Of a DNA stretch of 64,000 nucleotides, positions 8,977 through 18,385 are shown piece by piece; position 1 is the first letter of the stretch, and each line of letters begins with the position of its first letter. The stretch lies in NCBI GenBank assembly GCA_947475735.1, contig CANJLQ010000001.1, positions 285,981 to 349,980 on the forward strand, given 5' to 3'. The translations under genes were made by a program, and so were the position numbers. Under the pieces are notes generated by a model. The model searched no databases and was not told the origin of the DNA. It worked only from the letters and a program-made list of their open reading frames with translations. Source of the stretch: Caulobacteraceae bacterium. Lineage in GTDB: Bacteria; Pseudomonadota; Alphaproteobacteria; Caulobacterales; Caulobacteraceae.

Positions 8977-9921
8977 TCAGGTGGTCTGTAGCGTATCCGA
9001 CGGCGAGGTGTCAGTCGGCGCCGACGCGACCGGCACGCCGTCCAGCAGCTGTCGCGCCGCGCGGATCGTCGGCGCGGCCATCAGGGCGATGAACATCCCA
9101 TAGGCCAGGGCGAGAACGGGAATGACGGCCGCCAGAGGTACCGTCATGGCACCCACGAGCGGCGGCAGGTCCCGAGGCGTCTCGATCGTATCGGGCCAGG
9201 TCAGACCCAGGGCCATGAAGCCTCCGACCAGGATCGCCCCCACCAGCGCGAACACGACGACGTAGATCAGCATATAGATCACCCAGATCACCAGGTGCAG
9301 CCCGACCAGCTTCAGCACCTGTCCCCGGCCGATGGCCCACCCCTCGCCGAAGGCGAAGCGGCCCAGGATCAAGGTGGCCGACCCCATGAGCGACAGCCGG
9401 ACCCAGCCGAAAATGGAGGCGATCAGCGCCACGACGCCATAGCCGATCAGGATCGCGATCGCGGTCGCCTGGCCCAGGGACCAGACGGCGAAGCCGAGCG
9501 CGACCCCCAAAAGGACCAGGATCAGCAGGGCGACGTACCAGCCCAGAAAGGTCCCCACGACCACGACGGCCACGCGCACCTCGTCCATGCCCAGCCGCAT
9601 GAACAGAAAGGGATCGCGCCGGCCTGGCGCCAGCGTGGCTCGCCCCGCCGCGTTGAACACCACCAGCAGCAGGCCGTACATCAGAAGCGTCATCGCGTTG
9701 GACGCGGCCTGAAGCTGGATCATTTCCACGCCATAGGCCTCGAAGGCCGCCTCTCCTCCCGCATCCAGAGGCAAGGAGAGCAACGGGGGCAGGAGCACGC
9801 TGTACAGCAGCCCCACCATGCCGATCATCAGCACGCCCCAGGCGAAGACCGTGAGCGGCCTCTGGCGGATCAGCACAAAGGGCGCGCCGATCGCATCGCC
9901 GAACGAGAAACGGGGCTTCAT
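8977..9921 (-). CDS. Multi-pass membrane protein, second of three neighbours
   Basis: The 314-residue protein begins MKPRFSFGDAIGAPFVLIRQ and has about six hydrophobic helices. The N-terminal pattern (FSFGDAIGAPFVLIRQRPL) parallels [19 protein letters not shown] of the next gene, suggesting paralogy. The ATG overlaps the stop of the upstream gene by four bases (ATGA), so the two are coupled. The frame stays open upstream to 10647, but that part is the shadow of the preceding gene. Function is unknown. Confidence 0.85.
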   Translation of the reverse strand: MKPRFSFGDAIGAPFVLIRQRPLTVFAWGVLMIGMVGLLYSVLLPPLLSLPLDAGGEAAFEAYGVEMIQLQAASNAMTLLMYGLLLVVFNAAGRATLAPGRRDPFLFMRLGMDEVRVAVVVVGTFLGWYVALLILVLLGVALGFAVWSLGQATAIAILIGYGVVALIASIFGWVRLSLMGSATLILGRFAFGEGWAIGRGQVLKLVGLHLVIWVIYMLIYVVVFALVGAILVGGFMALGLTWPDTIETPRDLPPLVGAMTVPLAAVIPVLALAYGMFIALMAAPTIRAARQLLDGVPVASAPTDTSPSDTLQTT

Positions 9922-10730
9922 CGTGATGCCTCTTCCGGCGACCAGTATTCCAGCTGGCGATAGGCCGCGCCGAGGAAGGCAAGGGTTAGCGGCATCTGCA
10001 CCGCGACCAGAACGACGACCCCGGCCGCACTGGCGGCCAGACCGGTCAGGACGCCGTTGCCGATCAGGACAGCGAGAAGGATCCCGGGCACGGCTGTGCC
10101 GACCAGCCCGGCCAGCAGGGCCCAGAAGCTGCCGTAGGCGATGCCCATGCTGTTCAGCGAGACCATCTGCCGGCGGCCGAGCGTCGCCGGCACGAACAGC
10201 GAAAGACGCACGATCAACAGCAGCGGGATCAGCAGCGCCCCGGCCCCGACGATGGCCAGCACCGCCAGCTTCCACGGTGCCCCGACGGCCGCCCAGTCCC
10301 GCGCCTGGATCGCAGCGACATCCAGTTCCGCCCCGCCGAATATGGCCAGGACCACGAGACCGAGGATCGAAACGATCATGGCCAGAAAGAGCAGGCACAG
10401 CAGGGCCGCGCCCAGCAGCCGCAACTCCGGCCATTTGAACTGAAGCCCGAGCGGCCCCAGGCCCAGGGTCTTCGCGGCCCTGAGATTCGGCGAAATCGAC
10501 AGCCGGGCCAGCGCGCCGACGGCGACCAGGCCCAGGACCACCGCCGCGCCGGTCAGGGCATTCGCGGCCCCACCCGTCACAGGCGTGAAGAGGGGCGCCA
10601 GACCCGCCGCGATCAGCAGCGCCAAGGATCCCGCCGCGCCCGCCCACAGACGCGGCAAGGCAGCGAGCGCCGCCGCCAGGGCGCGCTGAAGCTTCAGCCG
10701 CCGTCCTCCGACATCCCTGTGGCTCATCAA
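9918..10730 (-). CDS. Multi-pass membrane protein, third of three neighbours
   Basis: A 270-residue, Ala/Leu-rich membrane protein with about six hydrophobic stretches and a cytosolic-looking basic N-terminus (MMSHRDVGGRRLKLQRALAA). It heads a leftward three-gene set and ends in a 4-base overlap with the second member. The C-terminal motif (LAFLGAAYRQLEYW) is echoed by [14 protein letters not shown] at the end of the third gene. That again suggests common origin. No enzyme motif is seen. Confidence 0.83.
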   Translation of the reverse strand: MMSHRDVGGRRLKLQRALAAALAALPRLWAGAAGSLALLIAAGLAPLFTPVTGGAANALTGAAVVLGLVAVGALARLSISPNLRAAKTLGLGPLGLQFKWPELRLLGAALLCLLFLAMIVSILGLVVLAIFGGAELDVAAIQARDWAAVGAPWKLAVLAIVGAGALLIPLLLIVRLSLFVPATLGRRQMVSLNSMGIAYGSFWALLAGLVGTAVPGILLAVLIGNGVLTGLAASAAGVVVLVAVQMPLTLAFLGAAYRQLEYWSPEEASR

Positions 10731-10825
10731 GCCCCCTCGCTGAGCGTAGCCATCCTTATAACCCTGCGACGCCGCGCCTGACAGACTTCGGCTGACGAAC
10801 AGGCTTCGCGTGGCTAGAAAGCCGC

Positions 10826-12223
10826 ATGTCCACGCCCTCCTCCTCGTCCCTCGCCCCCATCCACGTCGTCGGCGGCGGCCTCGCTGGCTCCGAAGCCGCC
10901 TGGCAGATCGCTCAGTCGGGCGTTCCGGTCATCCTGCACGAGATGCGCCGTCCCGGCGTCACGACCGACGCCCACCACACCGATGGTCTGGCCGAACTGG
11001 TCTGCTCCAACTCTTTCCGCTCCGACGACTGGCAGTACAATGCCGTCGGCCTGCTGCACGCCGAGATGCGGGCGCTCGACTCCATCATCATGGCCTGCGG
11101 CGACGCCAATCAGGTCCCCGCCGGCGGCGCGCTGGCCGTCGACCGCGAGGGCTTCTCCGCCGCCGTCACCGAGCGCCTGCACACCCACCCCCTGGTCACC
11201 GTGGTGCGCGAGGAGATCGCCGGCCTTCCGCCCGCCGACTGGGACAGCGTCATCGTCGCCACCGGCCCCCTGACCTCGCCCGCGCTCGCCGACGCCATCC
11301 TGAGCCTGACCAGGGAGGAGAGCCTCAGCTTCTTCGACGCCATCGCGCCGATCGTGCATGCCGACAGCATCGACTTCGACATAGCCTGGCGTCAGTCGCG
11401 CTACGACAAGGAAGGCCCGGGCGGCGACGCCGCCGCCTACGTCAACTGCCCGATGGACAAGGCGACCTACGACGCCTTCATCGACGCCCTGCTCAGCGGC
11501 CCCAAGGCCGAGTTCAAGGACTGGGAGAACGTCCCCTATTTCGACGGCTGCCTGCCCATCGAGGTCATGGCCGAGCGCGGCCGCGAGACCCTGCGCCACG
11601 GCCCCATGAAGCCCGTCGGCCTGACCAACCCGCGCGACCCGACGGTCAAGGCCCACGCCATCGTCCAGCTGCGTCAGGACAATGCGCTCGGCACCCTGTT
11701 CAACATGGTGGGCTTCCAGACCAAGCTGAAACACGGGGCCCAGGCCGAGGTCTTCCGCATGATCCCGGGCCTTCAGAACGCCCAGTTCGCTCGCCTGGGC
11801 GGCCTGCACCGGAACACCTATCTGAACAGTCCCAGGCTATTGGACCGTCAACTTCGTCTGAAACCTCAACCGCGCCTGCGCTTCGCCGGTCAGGTCACGG
11901 GGGTCGAGGGCTATGTCGAAAGCGCGGCCACCGGCCTTCTCGCCGGCCGCCTCGCCGCCGCCGAGCGCCTGGGCCAGACCCTGGAGGCCCCGCCCGCCCA
12001 CACCGCCATCGGGGCTCTGGTCGAGCACATCACCGGCGGCCATCTGGAGGGCGCACGGTTTTCCCCCATGAACGTCAACTATGGACTTCTGCCCCCCATG
12101 GAGGCCCCGCGCCAGGACGGCGACGGCAAGCGCATTCCGCCCAAGGATCGCGGCCGGACCAAGAAGCGGCTGATGAGCGAGCGGGCTTTGGCAGGCCTCA
12201 CCGCCTGGCGCGACGCGGCCTGA
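10826..12223 (+). CDS. trmFO: Methylenetetrahydrofolate-tRNA-(uracil-5-)-methyltransferase TrmFO
   Basis: Flavoprotein that makes m5U54 in the tRNA T-loop using methylenetetrahydrofolate. The 465-residue protein has an N-terminal FAD-binding motif ([18 protein letters not shown]). Family blocks follow: [47 protein letters not shown] and [15 protein letters not shown]. It ends in the [20 protein letters not shown] region and the [10 protein letters not shown] motif. Length is normal. It starts 95 bases from the divergent membrane-protein set and is followed after 2 bases by the MpaB-like gene. Confidence 0.96.
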   Translation: MSTPSSSSLAPIHVVGGGLAGSEAAWQIAQSGVPVILHEMRRPGVTTDAHHTDGLAELVCSNSFRSDDWQYNAVGLLHAEMRALDSIIMACGDANQVPAGGALAVDREGFSAAVTERLHTHPLVTVVREEIAGLPPADWDSVIVATGPLTSPALADAILSLTREESLSFFDAIAPIVHADSIDFDIAWRQSRYDKEGPGGDAAAYVNCPMDKATYDAFIDALLSGPKAEFKDWENVPYFDGCLPIEVMAERGRETLRHGPMKPVGLTNPRDPTVKAHAIVQLRQDNALGTLFNMVGFQTKLKHGAQAEVFRMIPGLQNAQFARLGGLHRNTYLNSPRLLDRQLRLKPQPRLRFAGQVTGVEGYVESAATGLLAGRLAAAERLGQTLEAPPAHTAIGALVEHITGGHLEGARFSPMNVNYGLLPPMEAPRQDGDGKRIPPKDRGRTKKRLMSERALAGLTAWRDAA

Positions 12224-12225
12224 TC

Positions 12226-13119
12226 ATGGCTCTGCTGGACCCCATCAAGGTCAGGGTTCGAGGCCGGATAAACCAGCTGTTCAACGACTATGAGCGGGGC
12301 GAGCGCCCGGCGATGCGCCGCGCCGACGCCCTGTTCGCCCCGGATTCAGTCGCCTGGCGGGTCAACGGCGATCTGGTGACGATGATGATCGGCGGCGTCT
12401 CGGGTCTGTTGCTGCAGATGCTGCATCCGGCGGTGCTGGCGGGCGTGTGGGATCACTCCGACTTCCGTGCGGACATGCACGGCCGTCTGCGCCGGACGGC
12501 CAAGTTCATCGCCGTCACCACCTACGACCACGGGGCGAGGGGCCAGGCCGCGATCGACCGCGTTCGCCGCATTCACGACCGACTGGGCGGCACCCTGCCC
12601 GACGGCACGCCCTACCGCGTCAGCGATCCGGCCCTGCTGGCCTGGGTCCATGTGACCGAGGTCACCAGCTTTCTCGACGCCTGGGTCCGCTACGCCGAGC
12701 CGTCGATGAGCCGCTCCGATCAGGACGCCTACATCGCCGAGATGGGGCGCGTCGGCACCGCGCTCGGGGCCGATCCTGTGCCGCGCGACCGCGCCGAGGC
12801 CGAGGCCCTGATCCAGTCGATGAGGCCCCAGTTGAAGGCCGACGCCCGCACCCGCGAGGTCGCCGCCCTGGTCATGCGCCAGAGGATCGGCGGCCGGGCC
12901 GAAAGCCTCGCGGCGGGTCTGGTCATGTCGGCCGGCGCGGACCTGTTGCCGGCGTGGGCGCGTCGGATGCACGGCATGCCGCTGGCGTCGCCGCTCGTCC
13001 ACGGCGGGGCGCGCGCCCTGGCGAGAAGCCTGAGCTGGGTCTACGGCGGCTCGCCCAACCGCCGGGTCTGGCCCGCCGAGGTGACCGGCTGGCCGGAGAG
13101 CCGCGATCTCGGTCGCTGA
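12226..13119 (+). CDS. Oxygenase MpaB / DUF2236 family protein
   Basis: The 297-residue protein matches the MpaB/DUF2236 family: LLLQMLHPAVLAGVWDHSDF near residue 62, RLRRTAKFIAVTTYD, YRVSDPALLAWVHVTEVTSF and a C-terminal WVYGGSPNRRVWPAE-like end. Some family members bind haem and oxygenate substrates, for example latex-clearing protein; the histidines in LHPAV and WVHVT are the likely ligands. The substrate cannot be told from sequence. It follows trmFO after two bases and is probably co-transcribed. Confidence 0.8.
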   Translation: MALLDPIKVRVRGRINQLFNDYERGERPAMRRADALFAPDSVAWRVNGDLVTMMIGGVSGLLLQMLHPAVLAGVWDHSDFRADMHGRLRRTAKFIAVTTYDHGARGQAAIDRVRRIHDRLGGTLPDGTPYRVSDPALLAWVHVTEVTSFLDAWVRYAEPSMSRSDQDAYIAEMGRVGTALGADPVPRDRAEAEALIQSMRPQLKADARTREVAALVMRQRIGGRAESLAAGLVMSAGADLLPAWARRMHGMPLASPLVHGGARALARSLSWVYGGSPNRRVWPAEVTGWPESRDLGR

Positions 13120-13122
13120 GCC

Positions 13123-13338
13123 TTGGCCAGATCGGGACGGCTTCTACCGCCTGAACACGAACCCCGTGTCTATCGCCTGTACGGCGGCGGCCGGTTCAAC
13201 GTCGGTGAGTTCAGCTGCTACGTCACCGACCCCGCCCAGATGGCCCGCTATGGCGGCTTCGCCCAGGTCCGGATCATCGAGCCCGGGTCGGACCTGTCCG
13301 TCGCCCGGCCCCGCCCGGGCCCCTGCGCCGATCCATAA
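13123..13338 (+). CDS. Small hypothetical protein, possibly a gene remnant
   Basis: A 71-residue frame begins three bases after the MpaB-like stop and contains a protein-like stretch (YRLYGGGRFNVGEFSCYVTD, then PAQMARYGGF and VRIIEPGSD). I do not recognise it. A second frame covering 13126-13180 reads DGFYRLNTNPV, which also looks protein-like. The region may therefore be a short gene with one frameshift, or a decayed gene end. Translation is uncertain. Confidence 0.4.
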   Translation: MARSGRLLPPEHEPRVYRLYGGGRFNVGEFSCYVTDPAQMARYGGFAQVRIIEPGSDLSVARPRPGPCADP

Positions 13339-13341
13339 GGC

Positions 13342-13974
13342 TCAGACCCGCCCTCGCGCCACGGCCCAGGTCAGCCTCAGGGCCCGCGTTGGATCACCCG
13401 CCGCGATCCCGACCAGCGCGGCATGGGCCAGGGCCGGAAATCCCGCTGGGGGCAGCGCCTTCAGCGCCCGGTTCGCCGTCGGCCGCGACGCCCGCGCCTC
13501 CTCCAGCCGACCGGTCTGGGCCAGACCCCACATCCGCCCCGCTTCGACCACGGCCGCGTCATGCCCCGCCCCTGCCAGCACCCTGACCGCCGCCCGCATA
13601 GGCCCGACATAGAAGGCGTCGAGGTCGTGGGCCTCGCCGTGGACCCGGCCGATGTGCGCCTCGATCAGGGCGTCGAACGGCGCGCGATCCAGAGCCCGAC
13701 GCGAGATCAGGTCGGTCAGGGCCTCCAGCACCGGGTGGCCCTTGCGCCCCAGGCCCGCGAAGACACCGTCCAACTGCTCGCGCCACCAGGCGAAGCGCAT
13801 CTCGGCCAGAAGGGGCTGGGTGACCCGCGCGGGGATGGCGATCAGTTCGGCCTCGAACGCGTAGAGGGCGATCACGTCTGCCCGGGCCTGAGCGTCACCG
13901 ATGAAACGGCTGGACAGCCATCGATCCGGGTCCGCCGACCGGACCTGCGCGTCGAGATCGCTTGATGAAGTCAT
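13342..13974 (-). CDS. Squalene/phytoene-synthase-fold protein (NDUFAF6-like)
   Basis: The 210-residue protein has the trans-isoprenyl-diphosphate fold pattern of short family members (RADVIALYAFEAELIAIPAR, then MRFAWWREQLDGVF). It lacks both classical Asp-rich DxxxD motifs. Such short alphaproteobacterial members resemble mitochondrial NDUFAF6, a complex I assembly factor, rather than true synthases. No other carotenoid or hopanoid gene is nearby. The ATG at 13974 overlaps the stop of the DUF998 gene by four bases; the frame remains open further upstream without homology. Confidence 0.72.
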   Translation of the reverse strand: MTSSSDLDAQVRSADPDRWLSSRFIGDAQARADVIALYAFEAELIAIPARVTQPLLAEMRFAWWREQLDGVFAGLGRKGHPVLEALTDLISRRALDRAPFDALIEAHIGRVHGEAHDLDAFYVGPMRAAVRVLAGAGHDAAVVEAGRMWGLAQTGRLEEARASRPTANRALKALPPAGFPALAHAALVGIAAGDPTRALRLTWAVARGRV

Positions 13975-14597
13975 GTCGGCCGGGCCGCGACCAGCCGCCA
14001 CTGGGCCAGGGTTACGCCGAGGGCCAGCAGGAACACCGTGAGAGCGGCTTCGAGAACCCGTTGGGCGAGGCCCCGCATCTCGATATCCGCCACCACGCCG
14101 CCAAAGCTGACGAAGGCAACGGCGAAACAGACGAGACCCAGCGGCAGAAGCCACTTCGCCCGGGTCTTGGCCGTCGCCAGAGACCCCAGCAGCAGGCCCA
14201 CCACACCCGCCAGATAGCCCGTGCCGCCGATCAGATCGTGCATCATCTGCGCGGCCGACGGCTCGGCCCGCCCGCACTCGAACGCGCAGGGATAGATCGC
14301 CGCTCCGATCAGGCCGAACGCGTACCAGGCCAGCAAGACCAGTCCGATCACCGCCAATACGTTCCGCCGCAACGCCACCGCCGCGATCAGGCAGAACCCG
14401 ATGATCAGCACGCCGCTGGGAAAGAAGCCGAACCAGCTGACCGCCGACCCCGTCACGGCACCGGTCGCCCCCAGTTCGCTGACGTACTGGCGGAGGGGGT
14501 CATAGCCGGGATAGGCCAGCCCGCCGATCAGGATGGTCCCCCACTGGACGACCTCGCCCAGGACCAGCAGGACCAGGGCGAACCGAGCGGCCGTCAT
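13971..14597 (-). CDS. DUF998 membrane protein
   Basis: A 208-residue membrane protein with six or so helices and the family pattern PGYDPLRQYVSELGATG near residue 30. HDLIGGTGYLAGVVGLL follows later. DUF998 proteins have no settled function. It lies between a PuuD-like gene (7 bases upstream) and the NDUFAF6-like gene (4-base overlap), so the three form a leftward transcription unit. Confidence 0.78.
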   Translation of the reverse strand: MTAARFALVLLVLGEVVQWGTILIGGLAYPGYDPLRQYVSELGATGAVTGSAVSWFGFFPSGVLIIGFCLIAAVALRRNVLAVIGLVLLAWYAFGLIGAAIYPCAFECGRAEPSAAQMMHDLIGGTGYLAGVVGLLLGSLATAKTRAKWLLPLGLVCFAVAFVSFGGVVADIEMRGLAQRVLEAALTVFLLALGVTLAQWRLVAARPT

Positions 14598-14604
14598 CGG
14601 AGTC

Positions 14605-15225
14605 TCAGCCGAACAGCGTCTGGTACATGGCCATGGAGGTCAGCATGGGCAGGCTGAGCAGCAGGTTGGTGCGGCTGCCCAGCATGGCGACCCGCGCGGC
14701 CCGCGCCTTCTTCTCGTCGTCGACCACGACGATGCCCAGAGCCCGCTTCTGGTTCGGCCAGATGATGCCCCAGACGTTCAGGAACATGACGATGGCCAGC
14801 CAGACCCCGACGCCCAGCAGCATATAGCCCTGGTCGCCCTGGACCACGCCGCCCGCGGCGCCGAAGCTCAGGACCTCCATGGCATAGCCGTGACCGCGCA
14901 GGGCCAGGATCGCCAGGCCCGCGACCACCGTCGCCAGCGCCGCCCAGCGGAACCAGAACAGGGCCTCGGGCGCGATGTATTTCGACACCGCCGGCTTCAG
15001 CTCGCCGGGGATGGTCGGCATGACGCGGATCTGCACGAAGTTGAAATAATACAGCAGCCCGATCCACAGGATGCCGAAGCCGACGTGGGCCCAGCGCGCC
15101 ACCGCCTGCCAGAAGCTGAGATCGAACCCGCCCGGCGCCGTGCGTCCGAAGGCGAAGATCATGATCGCCGCCAGGGCGAGGCTGAGGATCAGGGTGTTCC
15201 TGAAGTTCGAAAGCAGATTGGCCAT
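14605..15225 (-). CDS. PuuD-type (DUF989) urate-hydroxylase-domain membrane protein
   Basis: The 206-residue protein has the conserved WAHVGFGILWIGLLYYFNFV block near residue 45, LFWFRWAALATVV, and a C-terminal NVWGIIWPNQKR motif. These belong to the membrane domain that, in PuuD proteins, is fused to cytochrome c and oxidises urate. Here the cytochrome part is absent, so the function may differ. About five membrane helices are visible. The heptamer repeat hairpin lies directly upstream (15265-15370). Confidence 0.75.
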   Translation of the reverse strand: MANLLSNFRNTLILSLALAAIMIFAFGRTAPGGFDLSFWQAVARWAHVGFGILWIGLLYYFNFVQIRVMPTIPGELKPAVSKYIAPEALFWFRWAALATVVAGLAILALRGHGYAMEVLSFGAAGGVVQGDQGYMLLGVGVWLAIVMFLNVWGIIWPNQKRALGIVVVDDEKKARAARVAMLGSRTNLLLSLPMLTSMAMYQTLFG

Positions 15226-15264
15226 TGGTGTCCCCCGTTGTCGGGCGGAGGATTAGCGGGAGGA

Positions 15265-15370
<106 letters not shown>

Positions 15371-15375
15371 CAGCC

Positions 15376-16344
15376 CTACGGCCGGCTCGCCATCCCCAGC
15401 TTCACCGGCTTGGCCTCTTCGGCGAATTCCCCGCGCTTGACCCCCCACAAGAGGATGATCGGCGCGGCGACATAGACCGAGGAATAGGTGCCGATGATGA
15501 TGCCCGCCATCAGGGCGATCGAGAAGCCGTACAGGGCCACCCCGCCGAACACCGCCAGCGCCGCCAGCACCATGATCGCCGTCACACCGGTGATGATGGT
15601 TCGCGACAGGGTCTCGTTGATCGACAGGTCGATCACGTCGCGCAGGGGCATGGTCTTGTACTTGCGCAGATTCTCGCGGAGGCGGTCGAACACCACGACG
15701 GTGTCGTTCATCGAATAGCCGATGACCGTCAGGATGGCGGCGACCATGTTCAGGTTGAACTCCAGCCGGAACAGCACGATCAGGCCGAACACCAGGATCA
15801 CGTCGTGCATCAGCCCGGCCACGGCGCCGAAGCCGAACTGCGGCTCGAACCGGAACCAGATGTAGGCGAACATCAGCACGATGGCCGCGCCCAGCGCCAG
15901 CAGACCCGAGGTGAACAGTTCGCCCGAGACCTTGGAGCCCACGACGCTGACGCCGGAATAGGTCACCGCGCCGACGTCGGCCGTGATGGCCTGCTGCACC
16001 TGCTGAACCACATTGGCCTGCGCCTGGCCCTCCGGGATCTGGAAGCGCAGGATGGCGCTGGAATCGTCGTCGATCCCCTGCACCCCGACGTCACCCATGC
16101 CCAGGCCGTCAACGGCGGTGCGGACCTCTTCCAGATCCAGCGGCCGCCCGTCCGAGGTGGTCAGCTCCATCGCCGCCCCGCCCCGAAAGTCGATGCCCAG
16201 CACCATGCCGGGATAGACGACGCTGATGATCGAGGCGATGCACAGCACCGCCGACAGCGCGCCGAACAGCTTGGCGAATTTGACGAACTTCAGGTTCGTC
16301 TTGATCGGAATGATCTTGATCAGGGGCCACCAGCTCATCGCCAT
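15376..16344 (-). CDS. secF: Protein translocase subunit SecF
   Basis: Inner-membrane subunit of the SecDF accessory complex, which uses the proton gradient to complete protein export. The 322-residue product has a first helix near residue 25, the periplasmic start GIDFRGGAAMEL, and the C-terminal five-helix module with YSMNDTVVVFDRLRENL and SRTIITGVTAIMVL. The ATG at 16344 overlaps the secD stop (ATGA); a GTG at 16347 is also in frame. The stop lies a few bases from the heptamer repeat. Confidence 0.96.
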   Translation of the reverse strand: MAMSWWPLIKIIPIKTNLKFVKFAKLFGALSAVLCIASIISVVYPGMVLGIDFRGGAAMELTTSDGRPLDLEEVRTAVDGLGMGDVGVQGIDDDSSAILRFQIPEGQAQANVVQQVQQAITADVGAVTYSGVSVVGSKVSGELFTSGLLALGAAIVLMFAYIWFRFEPQFGFGAVAGLMHDVILVFGLIVLFRLEFNLNMVAAILTVIGYSMNDTVVVFDRLRENLRKYKTMPLRDVIDLSINETLSRTIITGVTAIMVLAALAVFGGVALYGFSIALMAGIIIGTYSSVYVAAPIILLWGVKRGEFAEEAKPVKLGMASRP

Positions 16345-17936
16345 CACTCCGCGATCGGCAGTTTCTTGGGCCGGCGCACCTTCAGCCAGTAGGCCAGCAG
16401 CACCTGGGCCACCAGCACGGCCGAGAACACCGAGGTGAACACGCCGATGGTCAGGGTCCAGGCGAAGCCGCGCACCGGCCCGGCCCCGAAGATGAACATG
16501 ATCATGGCCGCCACCAGGGTCGTCACGTTGGCGTCCAGGATGGTGCCCCAGGCCTTGTTGAAGCCGGCGTCCATCGAGGCGATGACGGAGCGTCCCGCCC
16601 GCGCCTCGTCGCGCATTCGTTCATAGATCAGCACATTGGCGTCCACCGCCACCGCGAAGGTCAGGATCAGACCGGCGATACCCGGCAGGGTCAATGTCGC
16701 CTGGGTCATCGACATGGCCGCCACGATCAGCAGGCCGTTCAGCAACAGGCCCAGCACCGACACGCCCCCGAACAGGAAGCCATAGGACAGGATCATGAAG
16801 GCGATGATGATGACGAAGGCGATCGCGGTCGACAGGGCCCCGGCCGCCACGGCATCGGCCCCCAGTTCGGCCGTCACGACGCGGCGCTCCTCCACCGACA
16901 GCGGCGCGGGCAGCGCGCCGCCGTTCAGCAGATTGACCAGTTCGGCCGCGCTCTCGATCGAGAAGCTGCCGGTGATCTGGCCCGTGCCGCCCGTGATCGC
17001 GCCCTGGATCGTCGGAGCCGAGATGACCCGTCCATCCAGGATGATGGCGAAGGGCAGGCCGATGTTCTGGGCCGTCGTCTCGCCGAAGCGACGCGCGCCC
17101 TGGCCGTCGAAACGGAAGTCGATCGCCGGGCGGCCGCTCTGGTCCGCCCCCACGCTGGCCCGCGTCAGGTTCTCGCCCGAGACGAGGATCCGCTTCTTGA
17201 CCAGATACGGTGTGCCCGTCTCATCCTGCAGCACCTCGGCGTCCGGCGGGATCAGGCCGGTCTGAAGGGCCTGGGCCTGGTTCTGCACATCGACCATCTG
17301 GAAGGTCAGCTGGGCGGTCTGGCCGATGACCCGCTCCAGAGCCGCCGGATCGCTCTCGCCCGGTGCCTGGACCACGATCCGGTTGGCGCCCTGGCGGGTG
17401 ATCGACGGCTCGCGGGTGCCGAGCGAATCGATCCGGCGGCGGACCACCTCGATCGACTGGTCGACGGCCTGCGAGGCCATGCCGTTCCAGGCCACGTCGG
17501 TGAAGGCCAGCCGCACGCGGTCCGAGCCGACGCGCTGGGCCTGGCGATCCGCCTGCCCGTTCGGGCCCGGCGCGCCGGCGACCAGCTGCAGCGCCTCGAA
17601 GGCGGCATCCTGTTGCGCCGCGCTGGCCAGGGTGACGAGGGCCCCGCGTTCTTCGCGGGCGATCGCCGTCGTGGCCACACCGTCTTCGCGCAGGGCGACC
17701 CGGACGTCCTCCAGCAGATTGGTGACGCGCTTCTCGCGCATCTCTGCCGTGTCGACCTCGAGCAGCAGATAGGAGCCGCCGCGCAGGTCCAGACCCAGGT
17801 TCAGCGTGCCCTTGGGCAGGAAGCCCGGCAGGGCCTCGCGCTGGGCGGCGCTCAGCATGTTCGGCACGGCGAACAGCAGACCGAACACCACCGACAGGGC
17901 GACGAGGATGACCTTCCAGCGCGACAGCTGAATCAT
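16344..17936 (-). CDS. secD: Protein translocase subunit SecD
   Basis: The 530-residue partner of SecF. It begins with one helix (VILVALSVVFGLLFAVPNML), then LNLGLDLRGGSYLLLEVD. A long periplasmic P1 domain follows, then a six-helix C-terminal module containing GLILTFAVAVDANVLIYERM with the conserved Asp, and the FNKAWGTILDANVTTL block. Order yajC-secD-secF is the common alphaproteobacterial operon, here read leftward with a 32-base gap after yajC. Confidence 0.97.
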   Translation of the reverse strand: MIQLSRWKVILVALSVVFGLLFAVPNMLSAAQREALPGFLPKGTLNLGLDLRGGSYLLLEVDTAEMREKRVTNLLEDVRVALREDGVATTAIAREERGALVTLASAAQQDAAFEALQLVAGAPGPNGQADRQAQRVGSDRVRLAFTDVAWNGMASQAVDQSIEVVRRRIDSLGTREPSITRQGANRIVVQAPGESDPAALERVIGQTAQLTFQMVDVQNQAQALQTGLIPPDAEVLQDETGTPYLVKKRILVSGENLTRASVGADQSGRPAIDFRFDGQGARRFGETTAQNIGLPFAIILDGRVISAPTIQGAITGGTGQITGSFSIESAAELVNLLNGGALPAPLSVEERRVVTAELGADAVAAGALSTAIAFVIIIAFMILSYGFLFGGVSVLGLLLNGLLIVAAMSMTQATLTLPGIAGLILTFAVAVDANVLIYERMRDEARAGRSVIASMDAGFNKAWGTILDANVTTLVAAMIMFIFGAGPVRGFAWTLTIGVFTSVFSAVLVAQVLLAYWLKVRRPKKLPIAE

Positions 17937-17968
17937 GGACGGGGGTTCCGGTTCAGCGAACGAGCGGA

Positions 17969-18295
17969 TCAGGCCTTGGCGGGCTTGGAATCGTTGGCCG
18001 CGATGGCCGTGCGGTTGCGGACCTCGGCGATCATGCCCTTGACCACCCGCACGTTGACCGATGGGGCGATCTCGACGTTGACCTCGGCGTCCTCGACGCG
18101 GGTCACCTTGCCGATCAGGCCCGACGACAGGACGATCACGTCACCGCGCTTGACCGCCGCGATCAGCGCCTGATGCTCCTTGGCGCGCTTCTGCTGGGGC
18201 CGGATCAGCAGGAAGTAGAACAGCACGAAGATGGCGACGAACGGCAGGAACTGCACGATCAGGGCGACGACGCCGCCGTCAGCGGAGGGGTTCAT
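17969..18295 (-). CDS. yajC: Preprotein translocase subunit YajC
   Basis: The 108-residue protein has one N-terminal membrane helix (FLPFVAIFVLFYFLLIRPQQ), the RPQQKRAKEHQ motif, and a small soluble domain with RGDVIVLSSGLIGKVTRVED. YajC joins SecDF in the export complex. The ATG at 18295 gives the normal length; the open frame upstream reads through repeat sequence and is not coding. Confidence 0.93.
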   Translation of the reverse strand: MNPSADGGVVALIVQFLPFVAIFVLFYFLLIRPQQKRAKEHQALIAAVKRGDVIVLSSGLIGKVTRVEDAEVNVEIAPSVNVRVVKGMIAEVRNRTAIAANDSKPAKA

Positions 18296-18385
18296 GGTCT
18301 CTATCCCGACAGGAGGGCAGGCCTCGTCGGGCGCCCATTGAAAACGAGGCGCGATACCTAGGGCCGAGCGTAACGGGATGCAACG

